From: Aquila chrysaetos chrysaetos
Lineage: Eukaryota; Chordata; Aves; Accipitriformes; Accipitridae
Assembly (NCBI RefSeq): GCF_900496995.4
Contig: NC_044030.1
Location: 83,244,017 to 83,308,016 of the forward strand
Direction of reading: 5' to 3'
Length of the DNA stretch: 64,000 bases
Positions 37,879-51,400 of the stretch are shown piece by piece; the first letter of the stretch is position 1; every line of letters begins with the position of its first letter. A program made the translations under genes and the position numbers. Under the pieces are notes generated by a model that ran no database searches, was not told the DNA's origin, and saw only the letters and a list, made by a program, of their open reading frames with translations.

Positions 37879-38490
37879 AGCAAATGCACTATAGTGCGTC
37901 AAAACCTCCCACGCAAATCCCAGCAGCCTCCCGGAGATGCCGAGCTCTGACAAGCAGCAGGAGCCCAGAGGCACAGGTGTATTTCTGTAACACAAGAGCA
38001 AGGGATGAAAACCGCTAATTTAGGAGAAACAGATGGTTGGCAAAAAAAACAACCTGGGATCCAGGCACTGGACAAAGACAGTGAAGCCTTTAAGCTATCA
38101 CAGAGGACTGCTGCAAATGGATCTACAATCTCAGCCAGCGTTAAATGGTATTTGTAGGCTGCATGTGCAGCTGCTTATTCCTGCATGGTGACTCCAGAAA
38201 AAGCAAAGACACCATCAGAAAAGGTGTCAGCAGGCAGGGAAGAAAGCAGAGAGCCACAGGAGAACAAGCTGCCCTTTGAGCCACGATGCCAGCAAAACAA
38301 AGCTAGTAGAAAAGCAGTCTCGTATAGTCACTACAGGCTGCAAGATCAGGGACATCCCAATGTTACTGCTGCTGTAGAGAAAACAAAGAAAGGCAGAATA
38401 ACACATGAGGTGATACATAGCTGTCTGAACACCTTCTCTCTGCAGCACTCAATGAAATTATAAGCATGTGCAAACTAGCAGGACCCGTTC

Positions 38491-38712
38491 ATAGAATCAT
38501 GAAATGGTTTGGGTGGGAAGGGACCTTTAAAGGTCACCTCGTCCAACCCCCTGCCACGAGCAGGGACATCTTCCACTAGATCAGGTTGCTCAGAGCCCCG
38601 TCCAACCTGACCTGGAATGTTCCCAGGGATGGGGCATCTACCACCTCTCTGGGCAACCTCTCCCAGTGCCTCACCACCCTCATCGTAAAACATTTCTTCC
38701 TTATACCTAGCC
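38491..38712 (-). mobile_element. CR1 3' end fragment (minus strand)
   Basis: The + strand shows ATAGAATCATGAAATGG, GGGAAGGGACCTTTAAAGGT and CGTCCAACCCCCTGCCACGA, then a Gly/Leu-poor terminal segment ending near CATTTCTTCCTTATACC. These are hallmark words of a bird CR1 3' UTR in reverse complement. It is only about 220 bases long. Confidence 0.9.
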
Positions 38713-39310
38713 GTCCGCTCTGCAGAGTTTAATTTAGCTCATACATGGTCCAGCATTAGAGAAAGATTTGAATAATAGCAACATAAAGTTACAAAAATAC
38801 TGCTAGAACCACATTTTTTTAAGAAAAACCTCAACTGTGGTTAGTTATGCCAAGCATATTATTTTTTTTCTTAAAATTAAGAGTGAAGTCCAAGCACAAT
38901 ATGGCTATTGGAAAGAATTTGTCATGTAAGAGCCACTATAGACATTAATTCCTCAGCCACAAGTAAATCCATCCTGAAATCAATTAGTAAAGCAATTTCT
39001 AGAGCTGAAGCCGTCCATAAAAAATAGGGTATAAACAGCTTTATTAAGTCTCTAGCTAATCAAAAGATTTGAGTAACTATAGCCAGTAATAATAATTCTT
39101 GAAAACAGGCAAGACAAATCAAGTGTCTCCTGGAAGGGAGCAGTAGACAATAAAAGCACCAACTGAAGTTATCAGTGGTAGCCCAACAGCCTGTACTCTA
39201 TTGAGTTCTATAAAAAACTTTCATTAAGTGAAATAAAATGTACAGTTTTCAATGGGACTAATCATTTTGAGACAGTTCCAGAGTTCTAACATAAAACAAA
39301 TATGCCCATT

Positions 39311-39335
39311 AAAAAAAAAAAAAAAAAAAAAAAAA
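39311..39335. repeat. Poly(A) run, 25 bases
   Basis: Uninterrupted A homopolymer. The preceding sequence was not recognised as a retrocopy. Confidence 0.95.
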
Positions 39336-42300
39336 GCCTAAAAACTAAAGCCTCTTCTGTAGGTAGAGCAGTCACTCCACCCAGCTCACTTCCACAGAAA
39401 ATGAAATAATTTTTCCTGTACAAATCAATGCCTGGCCTAGCAGTAGCATATATAAAAACAACCTCCTGAAAATTTGCCTGCAAAAACTGAACAGCAGTGG
39501 CAAATGGGAGCAGACTAAGAAACACGAAGGAATTGCAAGAGACCTCCCCAGTGAACAGAGAAGACCGTCTATTCTGTTATAACTGGAGTCCAATGTAAAA
39601 ACAGTACCTATACTATGCGGTTCTAAGTAAAATGCTTACTTTATTGCTCCAAATGTCATTTTTCTTACTCTTCTATTTGCTCCATACCCCCCAAAAGAAA
39701 AAAAAAACAACTTTTCTCTTTGAGAGGACATTCCCAGCTCTTCTCCCATAGACATAGATGCTTCTGTTGATAAGATCAGTCACAGAACCTCTTACAAAAA
39801 AAGCTGAGGCAAGTGCTTTAGATGTCCTGGCTTGGGTATTGATGACTCCAGAATGACTAACCTGTTAATCACTCTTCATGAACAATTAGCAAAGCTGCGC
39901 TGAGGGAGTGTGGAGGGGAGGGATTTGCCTTCTCAGTGGACGTTATCTGCAGCAGAGGTAAGAGCCACGCTGCCATCCACACTGGAGCATCCTAGTTGCT
40001 GAAGCGTGATGTTTTCCTCCTGATTCCTTCACCTGATGACCTTTTTTGAGACCCAACAACCCCCCCACGTAGTACTGGGGTCCAGAGCAGACAGAAACAG
40101 CAGCACAGCGGGAGACCACCATAGGAGATGGTGAGCCCAGGGAGAATACCCAAAGCTCTAGGGCTGGAAAACCCACTGCTCTGCTTTCAAACAGCGATGA
40201 GGAGAAGCGGCTGCAGTGTCGCATGGGAAGAAAAAGCCAGGCAAAGCGTGATGGGTTAAAGTCTGGTGCCACTGAGCAGGTTTCCTTGTTGGTCTCCATT
40301 CTCAAGCTGCCACAGCTGCTCTGCAGCAGAGCCTGGGCCCTTCTCTCCCTGCTCCATCCAACGCTGCTGCGAGCTTAGAATAAATATTGTCATTTTTTCA
40401 GCCCTTCTGCAACGTCAACGCCTCTTCTTTCCATACCTGCAACTACAGGTGGGTGCAAATAGGAGCGTGAAGTTGTCAGGCACAGGGAGAGCAGGGGTCC
40501 CCCCCAGCCCTTAGGCAGCATCCCAGCAGCCACCAGCAAATATCAGGAAGGGCTTTATGCTCCAGAGGGGCACTCCGGCAACACAGGGGTCTCACTACAA
40601 GCTGAAAACCCCCAAACTCTACAACATACCCAAATAAGGTAAGTCCCTACAAAATTTCCAGCTGCTGGGAAGTTGCTCTGTGCTTTGTCCATGCCAGATA
40701 TCTCCAGTCTGCAATGACAGACGTATTCCCCAACGCTGCGGGCTGACTCATTTTTTTGTTGATCGCATTTGCCAGGGTTACAGAATTACCACCGCTCTGA
40801 GGGTGAGATCTGTTTGCCAAACACTGTCCCCTCACTCCCCCTTCAACAGAAGGGTGTGTTTTAATTTGGAAGATGGAAGGAGTTCAAACAGGAAACAAAC
40901 CCTTGATTGCAGTTGATTTTACAGTTCTCAGGAGGTCTTTTACAAACTCCTGCAGCTGTTGCCACAGCTGGAATTCACACATCCCAGTGGTGGGATGAGA
41001 AGACTGGGGATAGCTCTGTGGGAAGCAAAGGTTTCTTCCACCACATTTTCCCTGGGAATGAGTTTGGGCACCTCCGACTACAGCTCAGCAGCTCCTGAGC
41101 ACACTCAATTACCTTCGTGCATTTAGTAGCTTAAGCTGCCATGGAGCCGCTTCGTTACATCCTTCTCCAGGGACAGCCCTTTGCATAGGCAGTTGAGGCA
41201 GACCCAAATCCGTGCTCCCCAAATGTGCAGCTTCACTCAGCACAGCAGGGTTAAAGCACCAAGTACGTGCAGGAGCCCTTCCAAAAAACATCCATCTACC
41301 TCACCCACCCAAAACGCACAGGGGTTCAGGCTGCTTAGCGCATCTCAGCAGCCGCAAATCAAATTGTGCTGCGCACCGAATTGCACCAGGCAAAGACAGA
41401 GAGACAGAAACATCCTCGACCCGTGCAGCTCGGGATGATCTGGAGTCTTTTTTCCCCTTGCTCCACGGCACCCCAGCCTGTACCTGACCTCGCTCCTCCA
41501 CACTTCCCTCATTTCAACTAAGTGCTGACAGCTCTGTTGCTCTGTCATCCACAAATCTCCGCTCTGCAAAACCACTCTGCCAGAAACCAGGCAGCGACTT
41601 CCTGGCTGTGGAGAAAACCAGAAAGGCAAAGATGATGACAAACTATCAGCCAGCGATGGTTTCTTACTGTAGCCGAGTGAGTTTATTTCACTTGTGTAAA
41701 TTAAACCTTGTTTAGGACATTTTCCGTTCCCAGAAATCGAATTATCCAACACATATGACTTTTTTTTCTTTTGTCTACTACAAAATGTGCATCTTTACTG
41801 CAAATGGATTTATGTTTGTTTGTGTGTGTGTGCGCGTGAAAATGCTGCTCTGTATCACTCCTTGCAAAATTCCATAAGCAACTACAGCCAGTGTAACTCT
41901 GCCTCTATCCATTGCACTGATTATTAATTTTCAGTTGGTCCTACTGTCTGCTGGTTCATTTCTGGATGCTACCGGTCCTCTTTCTCTTGTTGATCAGAGC
42001 TGCAACCCATGCCACGTACAGCACCTTCCACTTCTATTAAGAACTACTTGGCAAGAAAATAGTAATCACTGGGATTTATATGCTGAAAGAGTTTCTTGTT
42101 GGAACTGTTACGGTATTCTGCTCTTTGCTAAGGCCTAACACATTCATGTCCTACAACTACATGTTTGTGAGAATGGATTATTTCCTTAAAAGCAGGCATG
42201 TCCTGGGTGAGACTCACACCCCTACCATCAGGGCAAAGGAAGGGGAGAGGGCGTGAAACTTTACCGAGCTGAGATTAGATGCAGGGAAGTTAAGTGAACT

Positions 42301-44423
42301 GACTCTGAAATTGCAAAAGTGGATGAAGCAGCAGAAAACCACCTTGCCTTGTGTCCTAAAAATGAGGCAAGTCTGGCCAGCTTTGTCATTCTTATGGGGA
42401 TCCTGCTGTCTTGAGGTAGGTTTGGAAAATAAGCCTCTGGATTTGGGCTTTTCCCTGGAGCCAGGAGAACAGGAGAGGGGTTTGAAGCTGAAATTTAGAA
42501 TTGTTTGAGTTGCAATGTCCTCTCCGGTCCTGAAATACATCGATACAGTTAACCTCAGGCTTCCAAAACCCTCTAGTATTTCAGGATGTTTCAATATGGC
42601 TGATCCAGTCTACAATGCTACAGATTACCAGAAAAACAAGCAGCCCTGAGGTTCAGACTCTTGGCATGAAGCAGAGAGCTTTTCTCACTACCAGCTCCTG
42701 GGTCCCAGGGCGAAGAAACAAACAGGATCATACCAAGAGCCAGACAGAACTGAAACTCCATCCTCCAGAACAGATGCACACAACAGGGAGAGAAGAGAGC
42801 ATCTGAAGCTCTCTGAAGCTGAAGACGACCTTATGAGAGGCCGTTGTCTTCCTGTACCTTATCTTGGGAGCTAGTTTGCCATAGTAAGCAATCGGAGCTA
42901 GGATCATGATGGTGAAAAGAACGATTTCCAGTGGAGGTCCCATAGGTGCTTGCGACTCAATCTCATTTCCACAGGCATCCAGGCCAGCCTAGAGAAATGC
43001 CCATTGCTGATAAGAGAAGTGATGGTGCTGCTTGGAAACAAAGCAGGGAACACAAAACCAAACAAGGGGAACCAGACAGATGAATGCACTTGGTTTTTCT
43101 TTGACCTGTATTTCATTGAGACCTATGACTACCTGACCTTTCTCGGGGTCTCAGAGACATTTTCTGTGGTGGACAGAACAGCCACTTCTATGCTAGTGAA
43201 TGGAGTGGTGCCCGGTTGCAGCTCATCATCACCTAGATGCTGAACCTCCAGTGCAGTCCTTGGCATGTGTTGGCCTTGGCCAACTAGCTCACTTCCAAGC
43301 AATTCTTCACTCCCACTAGCACCAATATTTTAAACAAATACCTTGAAAAATCTGAAACTAAAAGAGATGAGTCATTTGCTAACCCAGCACTCCCATATTC
43401 CAAGCATTAGCCTATAGGAAGAGTCTGAACCTCTGCCTAAAGTTTGCGCCTATTTGCCATGACAGTCTAAAGGTTTTTTACACCCTATTCTAGCCATAAG
43501 ACATCTGCAACCCGCTCTTCACAAATTCCTGGCCCACTCCTATCCCGGAAGACAGAGACTATTGCTTTTAATCAGTAAGTAGGTTTCCAGGTAGCACTTA
43601 TGCACTCTTGCAGCTGCATGGACTGAAAAGGCGAGTCCTGAGAGCATGTCAAGCTGGACAGAAAGGGCAGTGGGTCTCCAGAGCAGGTGGGCAGAGGAGG
43701 AAAGTGATGTGTGTGCATTAGAACTGTTTATTTTGGGAGCCTACATCAGCAGCAGTATCCAGAGCCTTACAGAAGCTCAGAGCATGGGGAGTTTTGACAG
43801 TGCCAGGGCCAGAGAACTGCAGTTTATGAGCCCTCTAAAAAAATAGACATCTGAAGAGATGCTCTGATTTCCCAACTGCACATGGGGCTGTGCTGGAGAC
43901 ATACCACGAGAGGGAGCTGGACACCGGAGCCAGGCAGAGCTAGCTCCTCTCCAGCCATCCCCATAGCCACTTACCAAAAGCCATCCAGTTGTCGCACAGA
44001 GGAATGTCAAATAGCAACTTTCTCTAGAGAATTTTTACAGGTCAAAATGAAGGGATAGAAGGTGCCCACACCAGCTTGGCTTTTGGTCCACTCTGTATAA
44101 ACCCAAAACTATTTCCCTCAGCAAACAAGTGCAAGATTGTGACAGACCCCCTTGGTGCTCTGCTGAAACAGATTTTTCCACTCTGCATTTGCTCACAAAA
44201 ACAAGACGGTGAAAAGCAATGTGGCCACAGACATTGATGGGAACAGACTTGCTGATGTTGCTCCTCCAGGCACCCTGCTTCTGGGCTGAGCCTCAATACA
44301 CCGTCTGGTTATCTCCCCCTCCTGCCATACCTCCGTTTCCACTGCCGCCTCTGCACAGCCCTCCAGAGAAACCACAGATTGGGAAAAATTCTGGAAGTGA
44401 AACAGTGGGTTCGGTCCTAGTCA

Positions 44424-44472
44424 GCCTTACAGCAGGAGGCTAGACCAGGTGAGTTGCAGAGGTCCCTTCCCC
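44424..44472 (+). mobile_element. Possible separate CR1 3'-tail fragment
   Basis: The words GGAGGCTAGACCAGGTGA and GCAGAGGTCCCTTCC resemble the plus-sense CR1 3' UTR. They lie immediately upstream of the reverse-transcriptase remnant, the reverse of the order in one element, so this would be an independent insertion. The match is short. Confidence 0.4.
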
Positions 44473-44499
44473 TGCTGGAGCTGTTTTGGAGCATCATCT

Positions 44500-45420
44500 G
44501 GTTTTGACACTGTCTCCCATAACATACTCACACAGAAGTTAATGAACTATGGGCTAGATAAGGGGACAGCAAGTTGGATTGAAAACTGGCTGAATGGTTG
44601 GGCTCAAAGGGTTGTAATCAGTGGCACAAATTCCAGCTAGAGGCCAGTAAGTAGTGGTGTAACCCAGGGGTTATACTGGGGCCCAAACTGTTTCACATCT
44701 GAACTAATGACCAGGGTGATGGTGTAGAGTGCACTTTCAGCAAATTTGGGGAAGATACGAAACTGGGAATAGCGTCTGATACACCAGAGGGTCGTGCTAC
44801 CATCCAGAGGGTCCTCAACAGGCTGGAAAAAAAAATGGCTGACAAGAACCTCATGAAGTTCAACAAGGAGACATGCAAAGTCCTGCATCTGGGGACGAAC
44901 AATTCCACACACCAGTACATGCTGGGGGCCACCCAGCTGCAAAGCAGCTTGGCAGAAAAGGCCCTGGGAATCCTGGTGGACACCAAGGTGACCATGATCC
45001 AGCAATGTGCCCTTCCAGCAGGGAAGGCCAAGGGCTTCCTTGGCTGCACCAGGAGGACCTTTGCCAGCAGGTTGAAGAAGGTGATCCTTCCCTTTTATTC
45101 AGCACTGGTGAGACACATCTGGGCTATAGCATCCAGTTTGGGGCTCCCTGGTACAGGAGAGACAGGGACATACCGAGCAAGTCCAGCAAAGGGCCACAAA
45201 GATGGTTAAGGGATTGGAGCACCTCTCATACAAGCAGAGACCGAGACAGCTGGGAGTGTTCAGCCTGGAGAAGCGAAGGCTCGGGGGATCTTATCCATGT
45301 GTACAAGTCCTCTGGTGGGGGAGAGTAAAGAAGGCAGAGCCAGACCTTTGTCAGTGGTGCCCAGTGACAGGAGCTCAGCTGCTGGGAGTGATTTCCCCCG
45401 CAATGAGGGATGACAAGGAA
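44500..45420 (+). mobile_element. Degenerate CR1 element with reverse-transcriptase and ORF2 C-terminal remnants
   Basis: Conceptual translation gives FDTVSHNILTQKL and WIENWLNGWAQRVVISGT (44503-44637), then an in-frame TAG, a frame change, and from 44835 NLMKFNKETCKVLHLG, LGATQLQSSLAEKALGILVD and VILPFYSALVR, all typical of CR1 ORF2. The catalytic FADD box reads FGED. Stops, frameshifts and the altered active site mean it is inactive. The true 3' UTR and tail are not seen. Confidence 0.88.
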
Positions 45421-48390
45421 CCCACAAACATTGGCCCAACCTAGCAAAGGCAGACCAGGACCTGAGTTTTGGCAATCTGCCGAGCTCCATATGTGGATTT
45501 ACGTCATTTTAGAGTATCTGTTGGAGTCCAAGAGCTGATGCAGCTCCCTGTGCAGACCTAATCCCTGCAGTGCAACCTGAGCCGAGGAGCACAGCCAAAA
45601 CCAGCAGTATAATGGCAATCTGCTACCAAGTGGTTTTCAATGCCCCTCTTGAAGGCCACTGAGCCTTGAGAGAGGTGTGGAGACAGAGCGTGTGAAACTG
45701 GATTAGGGCCATTAGAGTCTTTTCTGGCAGAGCTGACGAGTTCAAGCACTCTACCCAGCTAACACAACTAGACAGCTCCTGCCTGGCGAGCTAAGACAGG
45801 CAGGAGTCATTCAGGCATTTCTCTGGGACAGCTCAGGTACTAAGTCTGGTGGGGATCCAACCACCAACCCCTCTTCTGACCATGTCAACCACTGGGCTCG
45901 GTCCAAGGGGCGTTCTCAGAGCCGCCTTCCCACAGAGCACGGCAGGCAGAAGAAACACATCAAGCAGCTTCATCGGCAGAGACCTGATGGGTTAAGCCGT
46001 AGATTCAGCCCTCCTAAATCACACAGGACTTAGCTGCCAGGCACCAACCCCAGCTGCCTTGTCCTCAGCACCAACTGCTCTTCACACGTGCCTAAAACCA
46101 AGAGGCAACTCGCTAGTCACCTGTAAGTGTTCCCTGCCTGCTCAGTTTGCACATCATTCCATGGTTACCCAGAGCTCACCCAGAGCTCGTGGCCCACTCC
46201 CAGACAGATGGTAGCCAACAGCTACAGAACTGGCACATCTTGATCCTTTTGACGAGGAACGGCCTCTGCTGTTTTAGTCTTCCCACCTTGAATCCCAAAG
46301 CCCAAAAGACAGGAGTAGTTACCTATGCCCTTGAGTGCCCAGCACTGGAGGCTAGTGACGGGCACCTGGCTTGGCATGGATTGAATCACACCTGGGAGGT
46401 TTTCTATCATTCCCACGCTTCTGCACCAATCCTATAGGGAATTTCAGTCCTCAGGCAACCAGGAGTGCTTCGGCCGTCTAAGGCACACAGCCGCGGGCAG
46501 GCGTTCCCGCACCTGACTCCAGCACCCCATCTGTGATCTGGCCCAGACCTATTCAGAAGGTAATTGTTAGAAATTTAGGGATTCCCTAAGGCAGCTGCTG
46601 CAGTAGTCAAACCCTCCCCATAGCTGGCTGCACCTACAATCCAGTGAACCCATGACATGGCAGTGGAGATCATCACTGCTCTGCTTCTAGTTCACAGAGC
46701 AGGCTGCTGCCAGGGACTTCATTCCCACGTAGGCATCAGCAGACTCTGACCCTGTTACTTATTAACCGGCTCTGACAATCTAAACAAAGCATCGCTCCAA
46801 GACATCCATCACGGACCTGCAAGCCAGTGGCTTTTTTTTGTGAATCCCCTCCAATGTGTCAACAGCCTCATTAAAGCGCCAGACTCGGACAGGGCGGTCC
46901 CAAACCTGGTTTCCTGGAGGAAAGAGCCACCCCACCGCTCCACAGATGGAGGCAGCACAGCCCGACAGCGAATCCTGCCTGGCCCCTGCGCTGCATCTCT
47001 TTCACAGAAAGCAGAAAAGATGCTGTTTTGAACGACTTGAGGCCAGGCCTGAGCATCCTCAAAACATGAGAGATGTGAAGTCTAAAACTCAATCCGATCA
47101 GATTCCCTGTGAGGATATCCCATCCAAATTACCCAATGCGTTTCCCTTCCTTTGAGATGCAAGGATTCGTTTTACCAGTGAGAAAGCAAAGGCAGCCCAA
47201 GAAGAAATTAACAGTAAATTGAAAAAAATTTACTGTGCTGGAGTAAAGCAGCTTCCCCTGCGAAATTTAATGTAACGTCGTACTACTGGGTGTAAAGTCA
47301 GGGGATGGCAGCGTCTGGCTCGCTCACAACGGCTGGTGCGTGTTCGATTAGAGGAAGCCTTGCTCACTCAGCAATGCTAAGCTGACAACCACTATCAGAT
47401 ACCCTACTCTTAGGCGTGGAAAAAACAAATCCAGTCTCCTGTCAAAAACATCTCCATCGAAAGAGAGGCACCCTGGGAAGGAACACGGTGAGAATAACAT
47501 CACTCCAGCTCACGTAGATGCTGAGGCTGTTTCCACAGGGCTGGAGGAAGCAAAGTCATAAAGCTAGATGGGTTTTGGTTCAACAACAAACCATTCGCTC
47601 CAGCACTCGGGTGAAGTTGCACTCTAAGCCATCACTGTCAAGAAGTCCTAAAGTGAATTAAACTGTGGTTTAAATTAGCCTAACAGGTTCCTTTAAGTTC
47701 ACTAGCTTTTTCTCTGCCCTTTCTCCCGTAATTCACTCCCTCAAGACTTCCCTCTCCAGCCTCTTCTCCACCTTTCACGGTGATTTCAGAGCCTTATAGA
47801 CCCCTCAAATATGCCACGCTTCTGATATTCCAGATTCCTCCAGTGAGCCAGGGAGGCCAGGTTAAGAAAAAGAAAGAAAAATACCCCTTGAATTTCTCAA
47901 ATAACTGATAAAAAGCAATTAAACAACAGAAGGTCACCAGGTCCTTCGCTCTGGCGTGTTAATAGAATAGTGCCTCCAAAAATTACCCAGAAACAGGAAA
48001 ACTCAACAGGCTGCTGATACACGACACGCTGTGATGCACACTCCCAGGTCAGTGCTTTGAGAGGGAAGGATGCTGACCTGTCTTGGATAAGGAGGATAAC
48101 GCTGGAGAGGTCGAGCTCAGGTATATCGAGAGTCTGGTTTAAAGCCTTGAGTCCTTTTAAGTGGTGGAGGAGGAGAAAGGACAGAGTTAAAGGGGAGTTA
48201 GTTAAAAAACAAAAAAAAAAAAGCAGCAGGGAAGAGGACATTTGGAGAGGCTGTTGGCAAGAGACCAAGGACAGAGCAAGAGGAAAGGTGGAGAATTCAA
48301 GAGGGAAACTTCTTAACATTTGCTTGGAGTTCACTAAGTGGGAGGAGAAACAAACTAATTAGTAATATCAGGACAGGAGCCATGCTAGGC

Positions 48391-48492
48391 TATATAAGCT
48401 GGTAGGGCATTTTCTTTTTCCCACTCTCTTAGCCCTGCTTTCCTTCTGTCCTAGCCAGCAAAGCAACAGCTACCCCTGAACTCATCGGAGAG
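48391..48492 (+). promoter_or_regulatory. Candidate TATA promoter and non-coding first exon of copy 2
   Basis: A TATA box (TATATAAG, 48391-48398) is followed about 30 bases later by a pyrimidine-rich stretch where transcription could start (about 48420-48430). About 65 bases further on is a strong splice donor (GAGAG|gtaaga, intron from 48493). No long open frame crosses the element. The next compatible acceptor on this strand that leads to a known exon is at about 53543, just before the copy 2 ATG. I infer a 5' UTR exon of about 70 nt and a first intron of about 5 kb. This is based only on motifs. Confidence 0.5.
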
Positions 48493-51400
48493 GTAAGAGC
48501 ACTCTCTTCGTTCCTTTGAATGCACAGCAATAAACATGCACCCTGTTATTGACCGACTGTCTTACCTGGATCTTTCTTCTTCCCCAAAACACCTAACAAA
48601 CAGCATTTCAACAGTCCTCCTGAGTGAGAGCAGCTAAAGCTCAAGAGGTTAGCGAATGTCACAAGAATTTCAATTATTGAGAATTTTCTAGCAGGGTGAG
48701 GATTTATTAGTGTTGCTTAGCCCAGTTGGCTGAACCTTTGAGGAAAAAAAAAAAAAAAAACAAACCAACAACAAACAACTGGAAGTCTTTAACATCTCCT
48801 TTTACTGCCTTTCTATTCTGCAAAATGAAAAATGCCCAAATAGTAATAATATACAGTTAATGTGATAGTATCTCTGGATTTCTCTGTCCCCGAGAGACAG
48901 ATCTCTGAAAATTGAATTGCGAATGGGCTTAATGAATATTTGAATCTGAGGGATAAGCTTTCTTTTGAACTAATGCTTTGAAATGTATCTTCTATTGGAA
49001 AACCTGAACTTTTTTTTCAGTGAGGGTCAAGTGCATTATAATCTCTCTGTGTTGGGGAGTGTGCTTGTGCGTGCGTGTGTTCCTATACATAACAACACTA
49101 CATTTATCCAGCTTTACTAAAGCCCTGGTAACATTACACAGGCTATGCTGGAATCAGAGTTGCTGAGAATCTGGCCCTTTCCTCCTATTGTACTTGGATG
49201 CAGGAATTCCTCTAAAAACATGCTGCACGCAGAGCTGGCTGCCCGCACGCTTCACAGCAACAATTCAGAGAATGCAAGATACAATGACTGTAATTGTGCA
49301 GTAGCAGCTCCTTGGACAAAGAAATACCCCACGGTAATTTAAATCCTCTTGATTTACAGAGTAACTTGAATTTTGTCAGGGAGAGAGGAAAATTCCAGAA
49401 AGAAGAGAACGTGTCAGATAACTTTGCTGCATTTTTAGAGATAAAAGCCCCAAACCTAGCAACGCAGGCACCAGCTTGGAATTAACTATTACCTGGGAGT
49501 ATTAAAACAATTAGCCAAATAAAAGCCTCTGCTCCTTTCCCAGCTGCAAGCACAGCACCACTCTTACCGTGCATAACACATACTGAATGTGTGACTGGGC
49601 TTGTCTCCGTTTCAGCACGTGAATGAAAAAAAAGTATTTGCAGGCCAGATGTTGCAGCAGTGCAGCACCAGCACGGAGCCTGCTTCGCTGCAGCTTTAAC
49701 GAGGCATTACTGAGATGCCGTAGGTATGGCGTGACATGGAAGAAGTGTACACAAGTGGAAGAGAAATTGATTTAGGGAGACATGAAGTTGCATAACATCA
49801 GTACTTTGCTACAGGACATTTATTAACTCTGAAAAGATGATAAAAAAACAATAGATTAGCTTCTTGGCCCTGAGGTGATTTCATTTTCATGCAAGAGAAA
49901 CATCTTTTTTTTTTTTTTTCTATTCTCACTGATTCCATTTCATAGCTGATACAAAAGTATTTAGACAATTCTAGCTGCAAAACTTTCCTTTTTGCTTACA
50001 TGAGCATTCTTAGCGAGGATGGCAGAATTATCCAACAGCACAAAGATATCTAGGCAGGGGGACGCAGCAACCATCTGGAATGACTGGGGAAAAGCAACAG
50101 CGCCCCAAATGTAGCTCTCGCTTTCCACGGTACACCATGGGAAAATAGTTTTAAATAGTTCCTCTGCACTCGCAGCAAGTCAGTCCTTGCACCACAGAGA
50201 CAAAAATCACATTCAGGCTCACTCTGCCTGGGTCCTGCTGCTGCTCCTGTATCACACCAGTTACACACCAGCATCGGGAGCCCACACTGGTTTTCCTACC
50301 CAATGCACGTCTGGAGCACCTCTCCAGAGCATACGTTAGATCAGGCAGCGCACTTCAAGCTGTGTGTCTGAGAGCAGGACTTCCACAGTCTTTAGTTCAG
50401 AATCTGAGATCAAAAAAACACTTTCCCAGACTAACAGAAATAAGGAATAAAAAAATTTTTACAAAATCCTTTCTCCCCACAGAAGCCAAGCAGTCTGTTC
50501 CAGCAGAATAGTCCTTTCACAATTATTTCCATTTCCCTCCTTCATCCACTAAGAAAGAAAGCCCACTTTGACTGAAAACTGCATGTTAACATAACTTTAA
50601 TAGCAGGTCTTCACAAGACTTAAAATTCTCTGAACATCTCCATGTGTTCTGTCCTTTCTTAAAATGACTGCTATCACCTACCCCCTAAAACAAGGTAATG
50701 TGTTAGCAGATCTTTAATCTGAGCATATATGGCAGCTGTCCCTTCTCACAATGCCAAAAACTATTAAAATTACCCCCAAAATTCTCTGCTGGTGCTGGTT
50801 TCCAGGTGGTTCACTGCTCCTTTATACTTTCTTTGGACAACTAAGTAGAAGTAGAGCAAGTCCTCCGTGCTCTGCATTTCTGGATGGATGGGAAAATTCC
50901 CAGGCCTGTGGTGACAGCCGAACCAGCGCACACATGAGGCAGCCCTCACACGGCGCCTGCGATGTCATTTGGGGTGGCAGTGAAGCCAACGGGGCTGGAT
51001 CTGGGTCTTTATGGTGTCACCAAGACCCCACCTGAAACCAAGAGTGCTCTTGGCCTACCCATTGCATACCAGGCTGCTCTGGAGGTGATGGGCGTGTTTT
51101 GTAATGATTTCCTTCTCCTACGTAAGCTGATAGGAAAGATGAACTGAAGTTCACGTGATTCCTCTCTAGAGAGACATATCACTTGATGGACAGGGACATA
51201 GTGAACATGAGTTTGACCACCGGCCAGAAGGTGCCTGTGATCACCCCCCAAGCACTCCGATTTTGAATATTCTGGAAGAACAGGTATGCAGGGCATTGAC
51301 ACAGCCTTCGTTGGGGGTGAAGTTCAAGCCAGGTTGGTGGAAGCGCCTCACCTGGCCTTTTTGCCGTGCCAAGTGCATCGAGCTGACTTCATTTCTGCCC

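Larger units (their letters stand above)
36262..48390. other. Intergenic region between the two urea transporter genes
   Basis: About 12 kb without a supported exon. It contains two CR1 insertions (38.5 kb and 44.4-45.4 kb), short tandem repeats (36.65 and 37.84 kb), a 25-base A run (39311-39335) and otherwise unique-looking sequence. No third urea-transporter unit or exon relic was seen on either strand. Confidence 0.6.

Noticed and set aside
44835..45209. Plus-strand open frame of 124 codons
   Set aside because: It matches CR1 ORF2 after the reverse-transcriptase domain and lies in a degenerate element.
36262..48390. A third urea-transporter unit between the two genes
   Set aside because: Neither the LPxxTxPF signature nor the NNPLSG or YPEANR blocks were found between the copies on either strand.
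50962..51147. Plus-strand frame with a protein-like composition (TKTPPETKSALGL) inside the proposed first intron of copy 2
   Set aside because: No family recognised, no urea-transporter similarity and no clear splice sites in phase.
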